This document shows, one piece after another, positions 18,609 through 28,427 of a stretch of 47,536 nucleotides of DNA (positions are counted from its first letter, which is position 1; each line of letters starts with the position of its first letter). Location: assembly GCA_029006755.1 (NCBI GenBank), contig JAQXGO010000026.1, positions 1 through 47,536 on the forward strand. The letters are read 5' to 3'. The position numbers and the translations under genes were made by a program. Source of the stretch: Clostridia bacterium (lineage in GTDB: Bacteria; Bacillota; Clostridia; UMGS1883; UMGS1540). The notes under the pieces are model-generated. The model had not been told where the DNA came from, searched no databases, and saw only the letters and a list, made by a program, of their open reading frames with translations.

Positions 18609-19532
18609 TCATTCTCCTAATAAGATGCCTTCTGCAAAGTGATTTCCTTGCATACAAGCCGAAGCCTCCATAGCCCGTTTCCCGGGCATTTGCATCTGCA
18701 TAATTTCCAGTGCACCATCACCGGTTGCCACAATCAAGCGATGCTTGCCCGCAATGACTTGCCCGGGCGCACCCTGCCCCTCTGCCTGTTTAGCAGAGAT
18801 TACTTTAAACCGTTGTCCCTCCTTGTAGGAATATGCACCCGGCCAAGGATTAAGACCGCGTATTTGATTCAAAATTTCCTTTGTTGTTCTTTGCCAATGA
18901 ATTTCCCCTAATTCTTTTGTCAGCATCGGAGCATACGAAGACGCTTCTTCCGTTTGCGGTATGCGTGGTGCCGTGCCATCCTCTAAAGCACGCAAAGTGT
19001 CTACCGCCACTCGTACAGCGGCTTCTGCCAGTTTGTCGTGTAGAGACTCTGCCGTATCCTCCGACGTAATAGCAACCTTTTCTCGCAATATCATATCGCC
19101 TGTATCAAGCCCCTCCGCCATGTGCATGGAGGTGATGCCGGTTTCTGTTTCTCCGTTTAAAATTGACCATTGAATCGGGGCAGCACCACGATATTTCGGC
19201 AAAAGAGAAGCATGCATATTGATGCATCCATAGCTTGGATAGGACAGCACATACTTTGGCAGAAGCTTTCCATACGCCACAACCACGATGCAATCGGGCT
19301 GCATTTCCTGTAAATACGGCAGAATTGCCTGATTGCGCAATGTTTCCGGCTGATATACCGGGATGTTCCTTTTCAAAGCCTCCTCCTTGACCGGAGTTGG
19401 CACCATCTGCATTCCGCGGTTTTTTGGCTTATCCGGTTGGGAAATCACACCCACAACTTCATGCCCTGCTGCACAAATTCCCCGTAGTACGATCGCCGCA
19501 AAGTCCGGCGTTCCCATAAACACAATTCTCAT
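18609..19532 (-). CDS. fmt: Methionyl-tRNA formyltransferase
   Basis: A 307-residue enzyme that formylates the amino group of initiator Met-tRNA with 10-formyl-THF. The MRIVFMGTPDFA start, the HASLLPKYRGAAPIQW loop holding the catalytic His (with Asn in INMHAS) and the downstream GLDTGD region with its catalytic Asp are all present, followed by the C-terminal OB-like tRNA-binding domain. GGGAGG precedes the ATG. It lies 3 nt before the Zn-peptidase start and 24 nt after def, whose product removes the formyl group. Confidence 0.97.
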   Translation of the reverse strand: MRIVFMGTPDFAAIVLRGICAAGHEVVGVISQPDKPKNRGMQMVPTPVKEEALKRNIPVYQPETLRNQAILPYLQEMQPDCIVVVAYGKLLPKYVLSYPSYGCINMHASLLPKYRGAAPIQWSILNGETETGITSMHMAEGLDTGDMILREKVAITSEDTAESLHDKLAEAAVRVAVDTLRALEDGTAPRIPQTEEASSYAPMLTKELGEIHWQRTTKEILNQIRGLNPWPGAYSYKEGQRFKVISAKQAEGQGAPGQVIAGKHRLIVATGDGALEIMQMQMPGKRAMEASACMQGNHFAEGILLGE

Positions 19533-19556
19533 CCTATATCCTCCCTGTTCTTCTGT

Positions 19557-20021
19557 TTACTCCTCACTGCCACGCTGCTCAATATCTATTGCTTTATCTG
19601 TAAACAGAATCCCATCGAGATGATCAACTTCATGACAAACTGCGCGGGCAAAAAAGCCCTCAACCGTCATTGTAAAGGGTTTACCCTCTCTGTCCTTTGC
19701 CGACACAGTGACCTGCATTGGTCTTGTCACTGTCCCCTGTAAGCCCGGCACACTTAGGCATGCCTCTGCTCCGGTCTGCTCTCCTGCAGTATTGGTGATA
19801 ACCGGGTTAATTAACTCAACGAGTCCTTCTCCCACATCTATGACAACTGCACGGCGCAAAACACCAACCTGCGGTGCCGCAAGCCCCACACCATCGCTTG
19901 CATACATAGTTTCTGCCATATCGTCCAACAGCGTGCAAATTCGATTGTCTATTTCCTTGATTTCTCTGGAGTGATTCCTCAAAAGATCATCCTCAATAAT
20001 CCTGATTTTTCTTAATGCCAT
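19557..20021 (-). CDS. def: Peptide deformylase
   Basis: A 154-residue metallo-deformylase acting on nascent formyl-Met chains at the ribosome. All three motifs are present: GVGLAAPQVG (44-53), EACLSVPG with metal ligand C88, and HEVDHLDG with H130, E131 and H134. The ATG at 20021 has GGGGAGG 4 nt upstream; an in-frame ATG at 20045 would add eight residues and lies before that site. It is a type 1 enzyme by length and motif spacing. Confidence 0.97.
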   Translation of the reverse strand: MALRKIRIIEDDLLRNHSREIKEIDNRICTLLDDMAETMYASDGVGLAAPQVGVLRRAVVIDVGEGLVELINPVITNTAGEQTGAEACLSVPGLQGTVTRPMQVTVSAKDREGKPFTMTVEGFFARAVCHEVDHLDGILFTDKAIDIEQRGSEE

Positions 20022-20050
20022 ATTTCCTCCCCTTACCATCAGCAAGCCAT

Positions 20051-22432
20051 CTATATGGAAGTTGGCTCAACATCCAAAACAACAGACAATGCCGATTCCA
20101 TTTTTATAACTTCTGCAATGCTCTCACAAAGTGATTTGGAGAGCTTGCACTTCATCCAAAAATGCCAACGATAAACATTTTTTACCCGATAAACGGCACA
20201 GGGTCCGGCATGAAACAAATGAATTTCGTTTCCGACGGCCTGAGAAACAGCTTTTTCAAGCCTTTTTGCTCCCTCTCTGACCTTCCTCTCATCCTTCCCC
20301 ATTACAATTACATTTATTATATCACAAAAAGGCGGATAATTCAAAGCTTTTCTGAGAATTATTTCCTCCTCATAAAATGCCGTGTAATCCTGCCGTCCGG
20401 CATGCTGAATGACAGCGCTGTCCGGCGAGTAAGTTTGTATAATAGCGCGGCCCGGTTTTTCTCCGCGTCCGGCTCTGCCACAAACCTGCGTAATTAAACT
20501 AAATGTCTTTTCCGATGCCCTAAAATCTCCCAAATTCAACATTTGATCCGGATTCAGTACCCCAACCAGGGTTACATTCGGAAAATCTAATCCCTTGGCA
20601 ATCATCTGCGTGCCCAAAAGAATATTCGTGTTTTCCTCTCTAAAATGCCTTAATATTTTTTCGTGCGCGCCCTTTTGCCTGGTTGTATCTACATCCATGC
20701 GTAAAAGGGATGCCTTGGGGAAACTTTCCGCCACGGTTTCTTCAATTTTCTGTGTACCTGTACCAAATCCGCGAATATGTGCACTGCCGCACGCCGGGCA
20801 TACCTCCACCATTTTTCTCTTATAGCCGCAATAATGACAATCCAGCGTTTCGCTAAAGCTATGATACGTCAAAGAAATACTGCAATGCGGACAGGAAATA
20901 ACATGTCCGCAGGCACGACAGGATACAAACGTTTCATACCCTCTTCGATTTAAAAAGAGAATGGATTGCTCATGATTTTCAATATTTTTCTGTATTTCGC
21001 TTTGTAGGGAACGGCTGAGAGGAGAACGATTCCCCTGTTCCAGTTCCTTCCGCATATCTACAATTTCCGCAAAAGGCAACGCAGCGTGATTATATCTTTG
21101 CGTAAGCTCAAAAAGCGTATACTTGCCTGTTTTTGCAAAATAATAGCTTTCTATCGAAGGCGTAGCTGAGGCCAACAGTACCTGTGCTCCCTCTGTATGG
21201 GCACGGCACATCGCTACCGTTCTTGCGTGATAGCGAACACCGGATTCTGACTTATACGTGTCCTCATGTTCTTCGTCAATGACAATCAGTTGCAGGTTTT
21301 GACAAGGTGCAAATACTGCACTTCGCGCCCCCACAACCACTCTGGCCTCCCCACGGGCAATCCGAATCCACTCGTCATGCCGTTGCCCGGCAGAAAGACC
21401 GCTATGCAAAACCGCAGTAATTGCGCCGAATCGGCTGATAAAACGGCTGACCATTTGGTGCGTAAGGGCGATTTCAGGCACCAAGACAATTGCCGAGCCA
21501 TTTTTTTGTACAATTTCTTCTATTACGTTCAGATAAACCTCCGTCTTTCCGCTCCCGGTTACACCGCGTAAAAGCATTGGTTTAAATGCACCGTCCAAGC
21601 GGCTCTTAATACCCTTGGCAACAGAAAACTGTTCTGCATTTAATGCATGTCCTTCATGCGTCTCGTTTACTGCTTGTCCCAAAGGCGGACGCAATACCGT
21701 AATGCTTTGCATTTCTAATATATTATTTTTAATTAACGTACGCACTGTGGAACTACTGCAGGATGCAAATAAACAAAGGTCCGCTATACTTAAAAAAGCG
21801 CAATCCCGCATAATCCGCACCGCACGCATACCAGCATCGGAAATCTTTTTTTCCGGTTCTTTTACAAGACGCACGACTCTCACATGCAGGCTATTTACCT
21901 TTTGCGTCACGCTGTGCGTGACAGAAACAATTCCTTGCTGCTCCATCGCACGCACTACATTGCGCGTTTTCTCCCCTAATTGTACCTTTAAAACATCAAA
22001 AGCGCATACTCCGTCATTTTTCGACAGAATATCCGCCACCTTTTTCTCAGCTACACCCATGGATGCAGGAGTATATTCTAAACGAATCCACTCCGTTAGT
22101 GTTTTTGACGAGCCAGGTGGCAGAAACAACTTTAACGCTACAGAAAAAGGAACAAAATACCTATTTTTAATCCAATACGCCTCTAAAAGAATATTTCTGT
22201 CAAATAACGGTTTTGCATCTAAAACCTCTGCAATCGCTTTCAGGTTCTCTTCCTCTTCCGCCTCGGAAACCTTAATGACGTAGGCTACCGCTTGGCGGTT
22301 GCCTGCTCCAAAGGGTACACGAACACGAACCCCTACCATGACCGCATCATCCAAACAAGACGGAACACTATAAGAAAACCCGCGGTCCAAAGGCCTTGCA
22401 CCACTATCCATAATAACACTGGCTATCTTCAA
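20051..22432 (-). CDS. priA: Primosomal replication-restart helicase PriA
   Basis: A 793-residue 3'-5' DNA helicase that reloads the replisome at collapsed forks. Order: N-terminal 3'-BD and winged-helix DNA-binding region (about 1-250), Walker A GVTGSGKTEVYL, Walker B DEEHEDTYK, a zinc-binding insertion with paired cysteines (CRACGHVISCPHC, CHYCGYK, CPACGSAH), then helicase motifs V-VI including QVCGRAGRGEKPG. The start is TTG 22432: upstream in-frame codons run straight into a stop, and MKIASVIMDSG matches the family. The ribosome site (GGTGA) is weak. Typical neighbours are def and rpoZ. Confidence 0.95.
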   Translation of the reverse strand: MKIASVIMDSGARPLDRGFSYSVPSCLDDAVMVGVRVRVPFGAGNRQAVAYVIKVSEAEEEENLKAIAEVLDAKPLFDRNILLEAYWIKNRYFVPFSVALKLFLPPGSSKTLTEWIRLEYTPASMGVAEKKVADILSKNDGVCAFDVLKVQLGEKTRNVVRAMEQQGIVSVTHSVTQKVNSLHVRVVRLVKEPEKKISDAGMRAVRIMRDCAFLSIADLCLFASCSSSTVRTLIKNNILEMQSITVLRPPLGQAVNETHEGHALNAEQFSVAKGIKSRLDGAFKPMLLRGVTGSGKTEVYLNVIEEIVQKNGSAIVLVPEIALTHQMVSRFISRFGAITAVLHSGLSAGQRHDEWIRIARGEARVVVGARSAVFAPCQNLQLIVIDEEHEDTYKSESGVRYHARTVAMCRAHTEGAQVLLASATPSIESYYFAKTGKYTLFELTQRYNHAALPFAEIVDMRKELEQGNRSPLSRSLQSEIQKNIENHEQSILFLNRRGYETFVSCRACGHVISCPHCSISLTYHSFSETLDCHYCGYKRKMVEVCPACGSAHIRGFGTGTQKIEETVAESFPKASLLRMDVDTTRQKGAHEKILRHFREENTNILLGTQMIAKGLDFPNVTLVGVLNPDQMLNLGDFRASEKTFSLITQVCGRAGRGEKPGRAIIQTYSPDSAVIQHAGRQDYTAFYEEEIILRKALNYPPFCDIINVIVMGKDERKVREGAKRLEKAVSQAVGNEIHLFHAGPCAVYRVKNVYRWHFWMKCKLSKSLCESIAEVIKMESALSVVLDVEPTSI

Positions 22433-22492
22433 TTCTATTCACCGACTTGGGGCAGACTACACACATCCGTACAGTCCGCTCTCAAAATTCTT

Positions 22493-22723
22493 TTATTCGT
22501 ATGCCTTCTTTTCTTCGTTATGTTCTACCGGATTTGAAAAATCAATCATTCCTGCCGCCACCTCGTTCACTGCAATGGTAACCGGCTTATCCGATTTCAC
22601 TTTCACAAGAGGCATTTTGGTTTCTGTTGCAAGCTCTCTTGCACGTTTCGCCACAACCGTCACCAGCGTATAACGGCTGTCCATGCCCTTCATTAGTTCA
22701 CTGAGTCTTGGTTCGATCATCAT
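22493..22723 (-). CDS. rpoZ: RNA polymerase omega subunit
   Basis: A 76-residue subunit that binds the beta' C-terminus and helps polymerase assembly. The conserved core is DSRYTLVTVVAKRARELA, followed by KPVTIAVNEVAAG. Its ATG overlaps the gmk stop as ATGA, and gmk-rpoZ-priA is the standard Firmicute order. The 60 nt between rpoZ and priA hold no clear signal. Confidence 0.95.
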   Translation of the reverse strand: MMIEPRLSELMKGMDSRYTLVTVVAKRARELATETKMPLVKVKSDKPVTIAVNEVAAGMIDFSNPVEHNEEKKAYE

Positions 22724-23325
22724 AATAATAAATTCTCCTTTACATATTCCATGTTTCTTTCTGTACGCAACTTTTCGCTCTCAATAATCTGTGAAAGATG
22801 CACAGCTGCATTTTCTGCAATATCGTTCACCACAATATACGCATACTTGTCAATGCATGCAAATTCTTTTATCGCTGTAGAAAGTCTTTTTTCAATTACC
22901 TCTGCCGTTTCTGTCTTTCTATCCACAAGCCTCCGTCTTAGTTCGGCAAGTGAAGGCGGTGCGATAAACACAAGCACAGCTTCCGGAAAGGAGGCACGCA
23001 CCTGCATGGCCCCCTGTACTTCTATTTCCAATAATACATCTATGCCTTTTTCCAGTTTTTCAATTACACGCTTTCGTGGGGTGCCATAATAATTTCCGCA
23101 AAACTCTGCATTTTCCAAAAAGCCGTTTTCGGCCTTCATCGCCAAAAAGTCTTCCTTTTTCATAAAATCGTAATCACGGCCGTCCACTTCACCCTCGCGC
23201 ATCTCGCGCGTTGTAGCAGATACGGAATAGTACATATGCTCCCGTGCTGCCAATACTTGTTTGATAACCGTTCCCTTTCCTACGCCGGACGGGCCGGATA
23301 CAACAAGCAAAATACCTTTCTTCAT
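22720..23325 (-). CDS. gmk: Guanylate kinase
   Basis: A 201-residue kinase converting GMP to GDP. The P-loop is [11 protein letters not shown] (9-19), the GMP-binding segment is [20 protein letters not shown], and [11 protein letters not shown] is the core strand before the lid. GAGGAAG precedes the ATG. Both ends overlap neighbours by four bases (ATGA with remA and with rpoZ). Confidence 0.97.
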   Translation of the reverse strand: MKKGILLVVSGPSGVGKGTVIKQVLAAREHMYYSVSATTREMREGEVDGRDYDFMKKEDFLAMKAENGFLENAEFCGNYYGTPRKRVIEKLEKGIDVLLEIEVQGAMQVRASFPEAVLVFIAPPSLAELRRRLVDRKTETAEVIEKRLSTAIKEFACIDKYAYIVVNDIAENAAVHLSQIIESEKLRTERNMEYVKENLLL

Positions 23326-23585
23326 GCTTCTTCCTCCGTTTTATCCCCTTCCATGCTTCCAAATCTTGCCGCCGCCGTGTCCGGCAAAATCGCTGACAAA
23401 ACAACGTGCCCACTATCCATAACCAAAACAGCACGGCTTCGTCTGCCATAGGTTGCGTCAATTAACATCCCTTTTTCCCGCGCTTCTTGAATAATTCTTT
23501 TAATCGGCGCGGAATCCGGGCTGACTATGGCGATCACACGGGAGGATGACACAACATTGCCGAATCCAATGTTAAACAGCTTCAA
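23322..23585 (-). CDS. remA: RemA/DUF370-family DNA-binding regulator
   Basis: An 87-residue protein of the RemA family; in Bacillus subtilis it is a ring-forming DNA-binding activator of biofilm matrix and osmoprotection genes. The conserved blocks are [28 protein letters not shown] (first 20: [20 protein letters not shown]) and [22 protein letters not shown] place the start at TTG 23585 because GAGGTG lies 6 nt upstream and the protein then begins [10 protein letters not shown], as homologues do; the GTG at 23594 is part of that ribosome site. Neighbours yicC and gmk are the conserved context. Confidence 0.93.
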   Translation of the reverse strand: MKLFNIGFGNVVSSSRVIAIVSPDSAPIKRIIQEAREKGMLIDATYGRRSRAVLVMDSGHVVLSAILPDTAAARFGSMEGDKTEEEA

Positions 23586-23595
23586 GAGAAACACC

Positions 23596-24474
23596 TCATT
23601 CTACATTTTGTACCTGCTCACGCAGTTTTTCAATGGCCGCCTTGATATCAATCACATATCTTGCCACTGTAAGATCATTTGTTTTTGAGCCGATTGTATT
23701 GGCTTCTCGATTCATTTCCTGCATTAAAAAATCCATTTTTCTGCCTACCGGCTCAGAAGCCTGTAAAAACTGACGCATTTGAGAAATATGGCTATGTAGC
23801 CGTGCAGTTTCCTCATGCACGTCCACCTTATCGGCGTAAATGGCCACCTCGTTCAAAAGCCTGTTTTCATCCACAGGCACAGCCCCTAAAAGTTCCTTCA
23901 TTCTGGCTTCCAATCTGCCGGCATACTCTGCCGCGATCTTAGGTGCACGAATTTCAATTTCTTTCAGCAGTGCTTCAATTTCATCCGTAATGCCGCAAAG
24001 CACGGTATACAGTTGTTCGCCTTCTGTAATCCGCATCGCCGTAAACTTTTCCGCAGCCGCTTCTGTTGCAGAAATAATTGCCTTTTGCATTGCATCCTGA
24101 TCTTCGTCCGGCCGTTGCAGCTTGAACACATCCGAAAAGCTGGCCAGTGTAGATAACGAAACGCCATCATGAAAATCAAATTTTTCCGAAAGGGTTGTAA
24201 GTGCTTCATAATACCCCTTGGCAATTTCCATATTTACAGAAACTTGGCCCGTATCGCCGGCAAGGACTTCCACGCTCAGGAAGACATCTACCTTCCCTCT
24301 TGCAATCCATCGGCTAAGCGTTTTCCGAATTGCATCCTCCGCAAAACTCATGCTGCGCGGTAGCTTAATATTGAAATCCGAATACCGATGGTTCACGCTG
24401 CGAATTTCAACCGTGAACTTTTTCTCACAATCGATACATTCACCGTTGCCATAGCCCGTCATGCTCTTAATCAT
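23596..24474 (-). CDS. yicC: YicC-family endoribonuclease-like protein
   Basis: A 292-residue protein with the two family blocks: N-terminal [11 protein letters not shown] to about residue 160, and the C-terminal DUF1732 part with [20 protein letters not shown]. YicC proteins are reported endoribonucleases, and the Escherichia coli one affects sRNA turnover; the role of the clostridial one is not established. GAGGT, which overlaps the leuS stop, serves as its ribosome site. It is followed by remA after 10 nt. Confidence 0.93.
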   Translation of the reverse strand: MIKSMTGYGNGECIDCEKKFTVEIRSVNHRYSDFNIKLPRSMSFAEDAIRKTLSRWIARGKVDVFLSVEVLAGDTGQVSVNMEIAKGYYEALTTLSEKFDFHDGVSLSTLASFSDVFKLQRPDEDQDAMQKAIISATEAAAEKFTAMRITEGEQLYTVLCGITDEIEALLKEIEIRAPKIAAEYAGRLEARMKELLGAVPVDENRLLNEVAIYADKVDVHEETARLHSHISQMRQFLQASEPVGRKMDFLMQEMNREANTIGSKTNDLTVARYVIDIKAAIEKLREQVQNVE

Positions 24475-24479
24475 TTTAA

Positions 24480-26891
24480 TTACCTCACCACTATGTTTAC
24501 AAGCTTATCCGGAACGGCAATAATCTTGACAACCTGTTTGCCGTCCACAATTGCCTTTGCAACCTCCTCCGCCAGAACCGCCTTTTCGAGTTCCTCACGT
24601 CTAAGCCCTGCCGGCACAGTCATTTTGCCGCGAATTTTGCCGTTTTGCTGTACAACGATTTCAATGGAATCCTCTTTAGTCTTTGCCTCGTCATACGTTG
24701 GCCAAACTGCCTTGTGCAAATAGCCATCAAATCCGGCTTTTACCCACATTTCCTCTGTAATATGCGGTGCAAATGGGTTGAGCAGCAAAAGATATGTCTT
24801 CAGTTCTGCCTGATTGATGCTGCCTTTTTTATAGATTTCATTGATGAGTGACATCAAAGCAGCAATAGCCGTATTGAACTTCATCTTCTCAATGTCATCC
24901 GTTACCTTCTTCACAGTCTTATGCATGGACCCTTCAAGGTCCTCTGAATACGCATCACCCTTCTGCAGTAAATCCATGAGGTTCCATACACGCTCTAAGA
25001 ATTTGTGGCAGCCCTTAACGCCATTTGTGCTCCAAGGCGTAGTTTGATCAAATGCACCGATAAACATTTCATACGTACGCAAGGTATCTGCACCGAATTG
25101 CTCAATTACCTCATCCGGATTTACAACATTTCCGCGGGATTTGGACATCTTTTCTCCGTTCTCGCCCAAAATCATACCCTGTGAAGTACGCTTTTTATAT
25201 GGCTCCTTCGTCTTCACAACACCAATGTCATATAAGAACTTATGCCAGAAACGAGAATACAATAAGTGCAGTGTCGTATGCTCCATGCCGCCATTATACC
25301 AATCAACGGGCAACCAGTAATTCAGTGCTTCCTCGCTTGCCAGCGCTTCGTCGTTATGCGGGTCAATATAGCGCAGGAAGTACCAGGAAGAGCCGGCCCA
25401 TTGCGGCATTGTATCCGTTTCACGCTCTGCCTTGCCGCCGCAATGCGGACAAGTCGTTTGAATCCATTCTGTCGCCTGGCAAAGGGGAGATTCCCCTTCC
25501 GGTCCGGGGGCAAAGTTTTCAATATCCGGCAATCGTAGCGGTAATTCGCTTTCAGGGATCGGAACCCATCCGCACTTTTCACACCAAACCAGCGGAATTG
25601 GTTCGCCCCAGTAGCGCTGCCGACTAAACAGCCAATCTCTAAGTTTAAAGTTAACGCGCCTTTCTCCCACGCCTTTTTCAGTAAGCACATCCATGATTTT
25701 ATTCATGGCCTCTTCCACTGTAAGGCCATTTAATATGTCGGAGTTAATCATTGTGCCGGAAGCAACATCCGTGTAGGGTTCTTCCTGCACATTCTTGCCG
25801 CCTGCAACCACTTCAATAATCGGCAAGTTGAACTTCTTTGCAAACTCCCAGTCTCTCGTATCATGTGCCGGCACCGCCATAATGGCGCCTGTTCCGTAGG
25901 TCATTAATACATAATCGGAAATCCAGATAGGAATTTCCATACCGTTTACAGGGTTAATCGCCATAATACCGGCAATCGGCACGCCTGTCTTCTCTTTGCT
26001 AAGTTCCGTTCTTTCAAGCTCAGACTTTCTTGCCGCTGCAGCACGATAGGCTTCTATTTCCGCAAAATTTGTAATATGTGCTTTGAGTTCATCAATGTAA
26101 GGATGCTCCGGAGAAAGAACCATATAGGTTGCACCGTAAAGCGTATCCGGACGCGTTGTAAAAATACGTACTTTTTTATCGCCCTTTGTCAGCGAAAAGT
26201 CTACCTCTGCCCCTTCGGATCGGCCAATCCAATTCACCTGTTGGAGCTTTACCTTCTCAATGTAATCCAGTTCGTCAATATCGTCAATCAGCCGCTGTGC
26301 ATATTCTGTAATTTTCAGCATCCACTGGCTCTTACGCTTTTGTACAACCTCTCCGCCGCAACGCTCGCACTTGCCATTCACTACTTCCTCATTGGCTAAG
26401 CCGACCTTGCAGGAGGTACACCAGTTAATCGGCATTTCTCTTTTATAAGCAAGCCCCTTTTCAAAGAGTTTTAAAAAGATCCACTGCGTCCATTTATAGT
26501 AGGATGGGTCCGTCGTATTGACCTCGCGTGACCAATCGAATGAAAAGCCTATGCTTTGCAGCTGCCGCTTAAAGTTGGCTATATTTTTTTCCGTAACCTT
26601 ACGGGGATGAATATTATTTTTAATCGCATAGTTTTCCGTAGGCAAACCAAAAGCATCCCATCCCATCGGATACAAAACATTATATCCGCCAAGGCGACGG
26701 CGGCGCGCAACAATATCCAGCGCCGTATAGCTGCGCGGATGCCCCACGTGCAGTCCCTGCCCAGAGGGATATGGGAATTCTACCAAGGCATAAAACTTTG
26801 GCTTATCCGACTTGTTTTCTGCATGAAAAACCTCGTTTTCCTGCCAATATGTTTGCCATTTTTTCTCAATTTCTCTGAAGTTATACTCCAA
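24480..26891 (-). CDS. leuS: Leucyl-tRNA synthetase
   Basis: An 803-residue class I synthetase with the full set of domains: HIGH-type motif in [18 protein letters not shown]1 editing domain with [10 protein letters not shown], a zinc-ribbon insertion ([12 protein letters not shown] and CERCGGEV), KMSKS in [11 protein letters not shown] and the C-terminal anticodon and tRNA-binding parts. I chose TTG 26891, giving [16 protein letters not shown], because GAGG sits 8 nt upstream; the GTG at 26900 lies inside that ribosome site. No T-box leader precedes it, because rsfS is only 11 nt upstream. It is unusual to see leuS inside this cluster. Confidence 0.96.
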   Translation of the reverse strand: MEYNFREIEKKWQTYWQENEVFHAENKSDKPKFYALVEFPYPSGQGLHVGHPRSYTALDIVARRRRLGGYNVLYPMGWDAFGLPTENYAIKNNIHPRKVTEKNIANFKRQLQSIGFSFDWSREVNTTDPSYYKWTQWIFLKLFEKGLAYKREMPINWCTSCKVGLANEEVVNGKCERCGGEVVQKRKSQWMLKITEYAQRLIDDIDELDYIEKVKLQQVNWIGRSEGAEVDFSLTKGDKKVRIFTTRPDTLYGATYMVLSPEHPYIDELKAHITNFAEIEAYRAAAARKSELERTELSKEKTGVPIAGIMAINPVNGMEIPIWISDYVLMTYGTGAIMAVPAHDTRDWEFAKKFNLPIIEVVAGGKNVQEEPYTDVASGTMINSDILNGLTVEEAMNKIMDVLTEKGVGERRVNFKLRDWLFSRQRYWGEPIPLVWCEKCGWVPIPESELPLRLPDIENFAPGPEGESPLCQATEWIQTTCPHCGGKAERETDTMPQWAGSSWYFLRYIDPHNDEALASEEALNYWLPVDWYNGGMEHTTLHLLYSRFWHKFLYDIGVVKTKEPYKKRTSQGMILGENGEKMSKSRGNVVNPDEVIEQFGADTLRTYEMFIGAFDQTTPWSTNGVKGCHKFLERVWNLMDLLQKGDAYSEDLEGSMHKTVKKVTDDIEKMKFNTAIAALMSLINEIYKKGSINQAELKTYLLLLNPFAPHITEEMWVKAGFDGYLHKAVWPTYDEAKTKEDSIEIVVQQNGKIRGKMTVPAGLRREELEKAVLAEEVAKAIVDGKQVVKIIAVPDKLVNIVVR

Positions 26892-26902
26892 AATGCACAC
26901 CT

Positions 26903-27253
26903 CTATTCCATAAATGTAACCTCAACACGCTCTGCATCACCCCAGAGACGTTCAAGGCCATAAAACTCTCGAATATCCTGTTTGAAAATATGCACGACTA
27001 CGTTTCCGAAATCCAGAAGCACCCAGCCTGCATCGCGCATGCCTTCTACACGCAACGGTTTTTCCCCCATCTCCTCCATCTTATCCATCAACGCATTAGC
27101 AAGTGCCTGCACCTGCAGGGAGGAATTACCTGTACAAATGACAAAAAAGTCCGCCACGATTGTAATGCCGCTTATATTCAGCACCTCAATGTCGCTCGCT
27201 TTTTTTGCATATAAGGCTTTCGCCATTTCCATTGCTTTATCTTGTGATTCCAA
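26903..27253 (-). CDS. rsfS: Ribosomal silencing factor RsfS
   Basis: A 116-residue protein that binds L14 and blocks subunit joining during starvation. The family core is visible: [22 protein letters not shown], then [14 protein letters not shown] and [18 protein letters not shown] (each shown in pieces of 20 or fewer: [20 protein letters not shown]). I prefer TTG 27253 as the start because GAGG is 8 nt upstream; a GTG at 27262 overlaps the GAGGTG site. First gene of the long leftward operon. Confidence 0.93.
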   Translation of the reverse strand: MESQDKAMEMAKALYAKKASDIEVLNISGITIVADFFVICTGNSSLQVQALANALMDKMEEMGEKPLRVEGMRDAGWVLLDFGNVVVHIFKQDIREFYGLERLWGDAERVEVTFME

Positions 27254-27282
27254 ATTCTTCACCTCTACATATTTATTCTATC

Positions 27283-27311
27283 ATTATATATTACTTTTCA
27301 TCGTTTGTCTA
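27283..27311 (-). promoter_or_regulatory. Promoter of the rsfS-leuS-...-rsgA operon
   Basis: On the minus strand TAGACA (27311-27306), 17-nt spacer, TATAAT (27288-27283), 30 nt before rsfS. It is divergent from the M23 gene promoter; the two -35 boxes are about 50 bp apart. I see no other strong promoter until the one for rpe at 12117. Confidence 0.75.
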
Positions 27312-27363
27312 TATATTTTTTTCAAAAATCATAAAGAACATACAAAATATTTCCGGTTTTCTA

Positions 27364-27392
27364 TTGACAATCCATTTTTTTAACTGTAAAAT
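27364..27392 (+). promoter_or_regulatory. Promoter of the G5/M23 peptidase gene
   Basis: TTGACA (27364-27369), 17-nt spacer, TAAAAT (27387-27392) with an extended TG, 20 nt before the GTG start. Confidence 0.8.
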
Positions 27393-27412
27393 ATTGGAAG
27401 AGGTGGAAAATA

Positions 27413-28327
27413 GTGAGAATTTTTTCCGGCAAATCTATTCTAATCCGATTTCTACTTTTACTAATGATTCTCCTATGTATTTTTCTTTGCCCCATACGAG
27501 TAGGCTACGGTATGACAATTAATGGACACAACATAGGGCTTGTGAATAATCGAAACGAAGCGGAAAGTATTATGAATACAATTCTTAGGGAAACAAATCG
27601 TCAAGCCCCTTCTTTGCGACTTGACCTTTGCTTTATTTCTCCCGATACGCAAACAGATATCGCGTCGCTTTTAGAAGCAGCGCGGCAGGCAAGCGGCATA
27701 ACTACGGAATACATCACAGAAGTACACACCGTTCCCTTTACCCAAAAAAAATGCGAATCGGATGCGCTCTTTCAAGGTGAGCAATCCATTGCGGTGCAAG
27801 GCCAGGCAGGAAACAAATCCGTTGTATATAAGGTCATTCGCTTGAATGGTGATGTGCAATCCAAAGAAATCATTTCTGAGACTATCCTAACGCCGCCCAT
27901 TGAAGAGGTTGTATCTGTAGGAACAAAGCCTCTTCCCACCGGTGTTGGAACAGGTGTCTTCCGCCATCCTCTTGAAACCATTGCGGTTTCCTCATCGTAT
28001 GGTGTACGTTGGGGGCGTAACCACACCGGTGTTGATTTCGCGGCTGATACAGGAACCAAAATTTTGGCATCTGACCACGGCATTGTATCCTTTAGCGGCG
28101 AGGTAAGCGGTTACGGAAAATTACTGATTTTGGATCATCAGAATGGATACGAAACATATTATGCGCATTGCAGTTCCCTGAACAAAGAGGTAGGAGAAAA
28201 GATCAGCGCAGGCGATGTCATTGCCTTGGTTGGCAGCACAGGGAACAGCACTGGGCCGCATCTGCACTTTGAAATCCGCGTGCATGGAAAAGCGACGGAT
28301 CCGATGCCGTTTTTATTGAATCATTAG
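27413..28327 (+). CDS. G5-domain M23 metallopeptidase
   Basis: A 304-residue exported or membrane-anchored peptidoglycan endopeptidase. One hydrophobic segment (about 8-27) serves as a signal or anchor. A G5 domain follows (about 105-175, HTVPFTQKKCESDALFQGEQ and a beta-rich run). The M23/LytM domain (about 185-304) keeps the zinc ligands H204 and D208 (NHTGVDFA) and H285, plus active-site H252 and H283 (GPHLHFEI), so it should be active. The start is GTG 27413, with GAGGTGG upstream and the promoter just before. Clostridial relatives act in wall remodelling or spore engulfment; no sporulation gene lies here, so the exact role is open. Confidence 0.92.
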   Translation: MRIFSGKSILIRFLLLLMILLCIFLCPIRVGYGMTINGHNIGLVNNRNEAESIMNTILRETNRQAPSLRLDLCFISPDTQTDIASLLEAARQASGITTEYITEVHTVPFTQKKCESDALFQGEQSIAVQGQAGNKSVVYKVIRLNGDVQSKEIISETILTPPIEEVVSVGTKPLPTGVGTGVFRHPLETIAVSSSYGVRWGRNHTGVDFAADTGTKILASDHGIVSFSGEVSGYGKLLILDHQNGYETYYAHCSSLNKEVGEKISAGDVIALVGSTGNSTGPHLHFEIRVHGKATDPMPFLLNH

Positions 28328-28378
28328 AACAGATTGCCCATGCAAGCAAAAATTTTTCTAGTTTTTGAAAATTTTTAA

Positions 28379-28407
28379 TTGACAATTACACATATATATA
28401 GGATAAT
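28379..28407 (+). promoter_or_regulatory. Promoter of the murD-M42 operon
   Basis: TTGACA (28379-28384), 17-nt spacer, GATAAT (28402-28407), 20 nt before the murD ATG, which has its own GAGGTG. Confidence 0.82.
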
Positions 28408-28427
28408 GTAGTGTGAGGTGAAAATAA

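Noticed and set aside
26892-27282. T-box leader for leuS
   Set aside because: rsfS occupies the upstream region and no T-box sequence (TGGNACCGCG type) is present.
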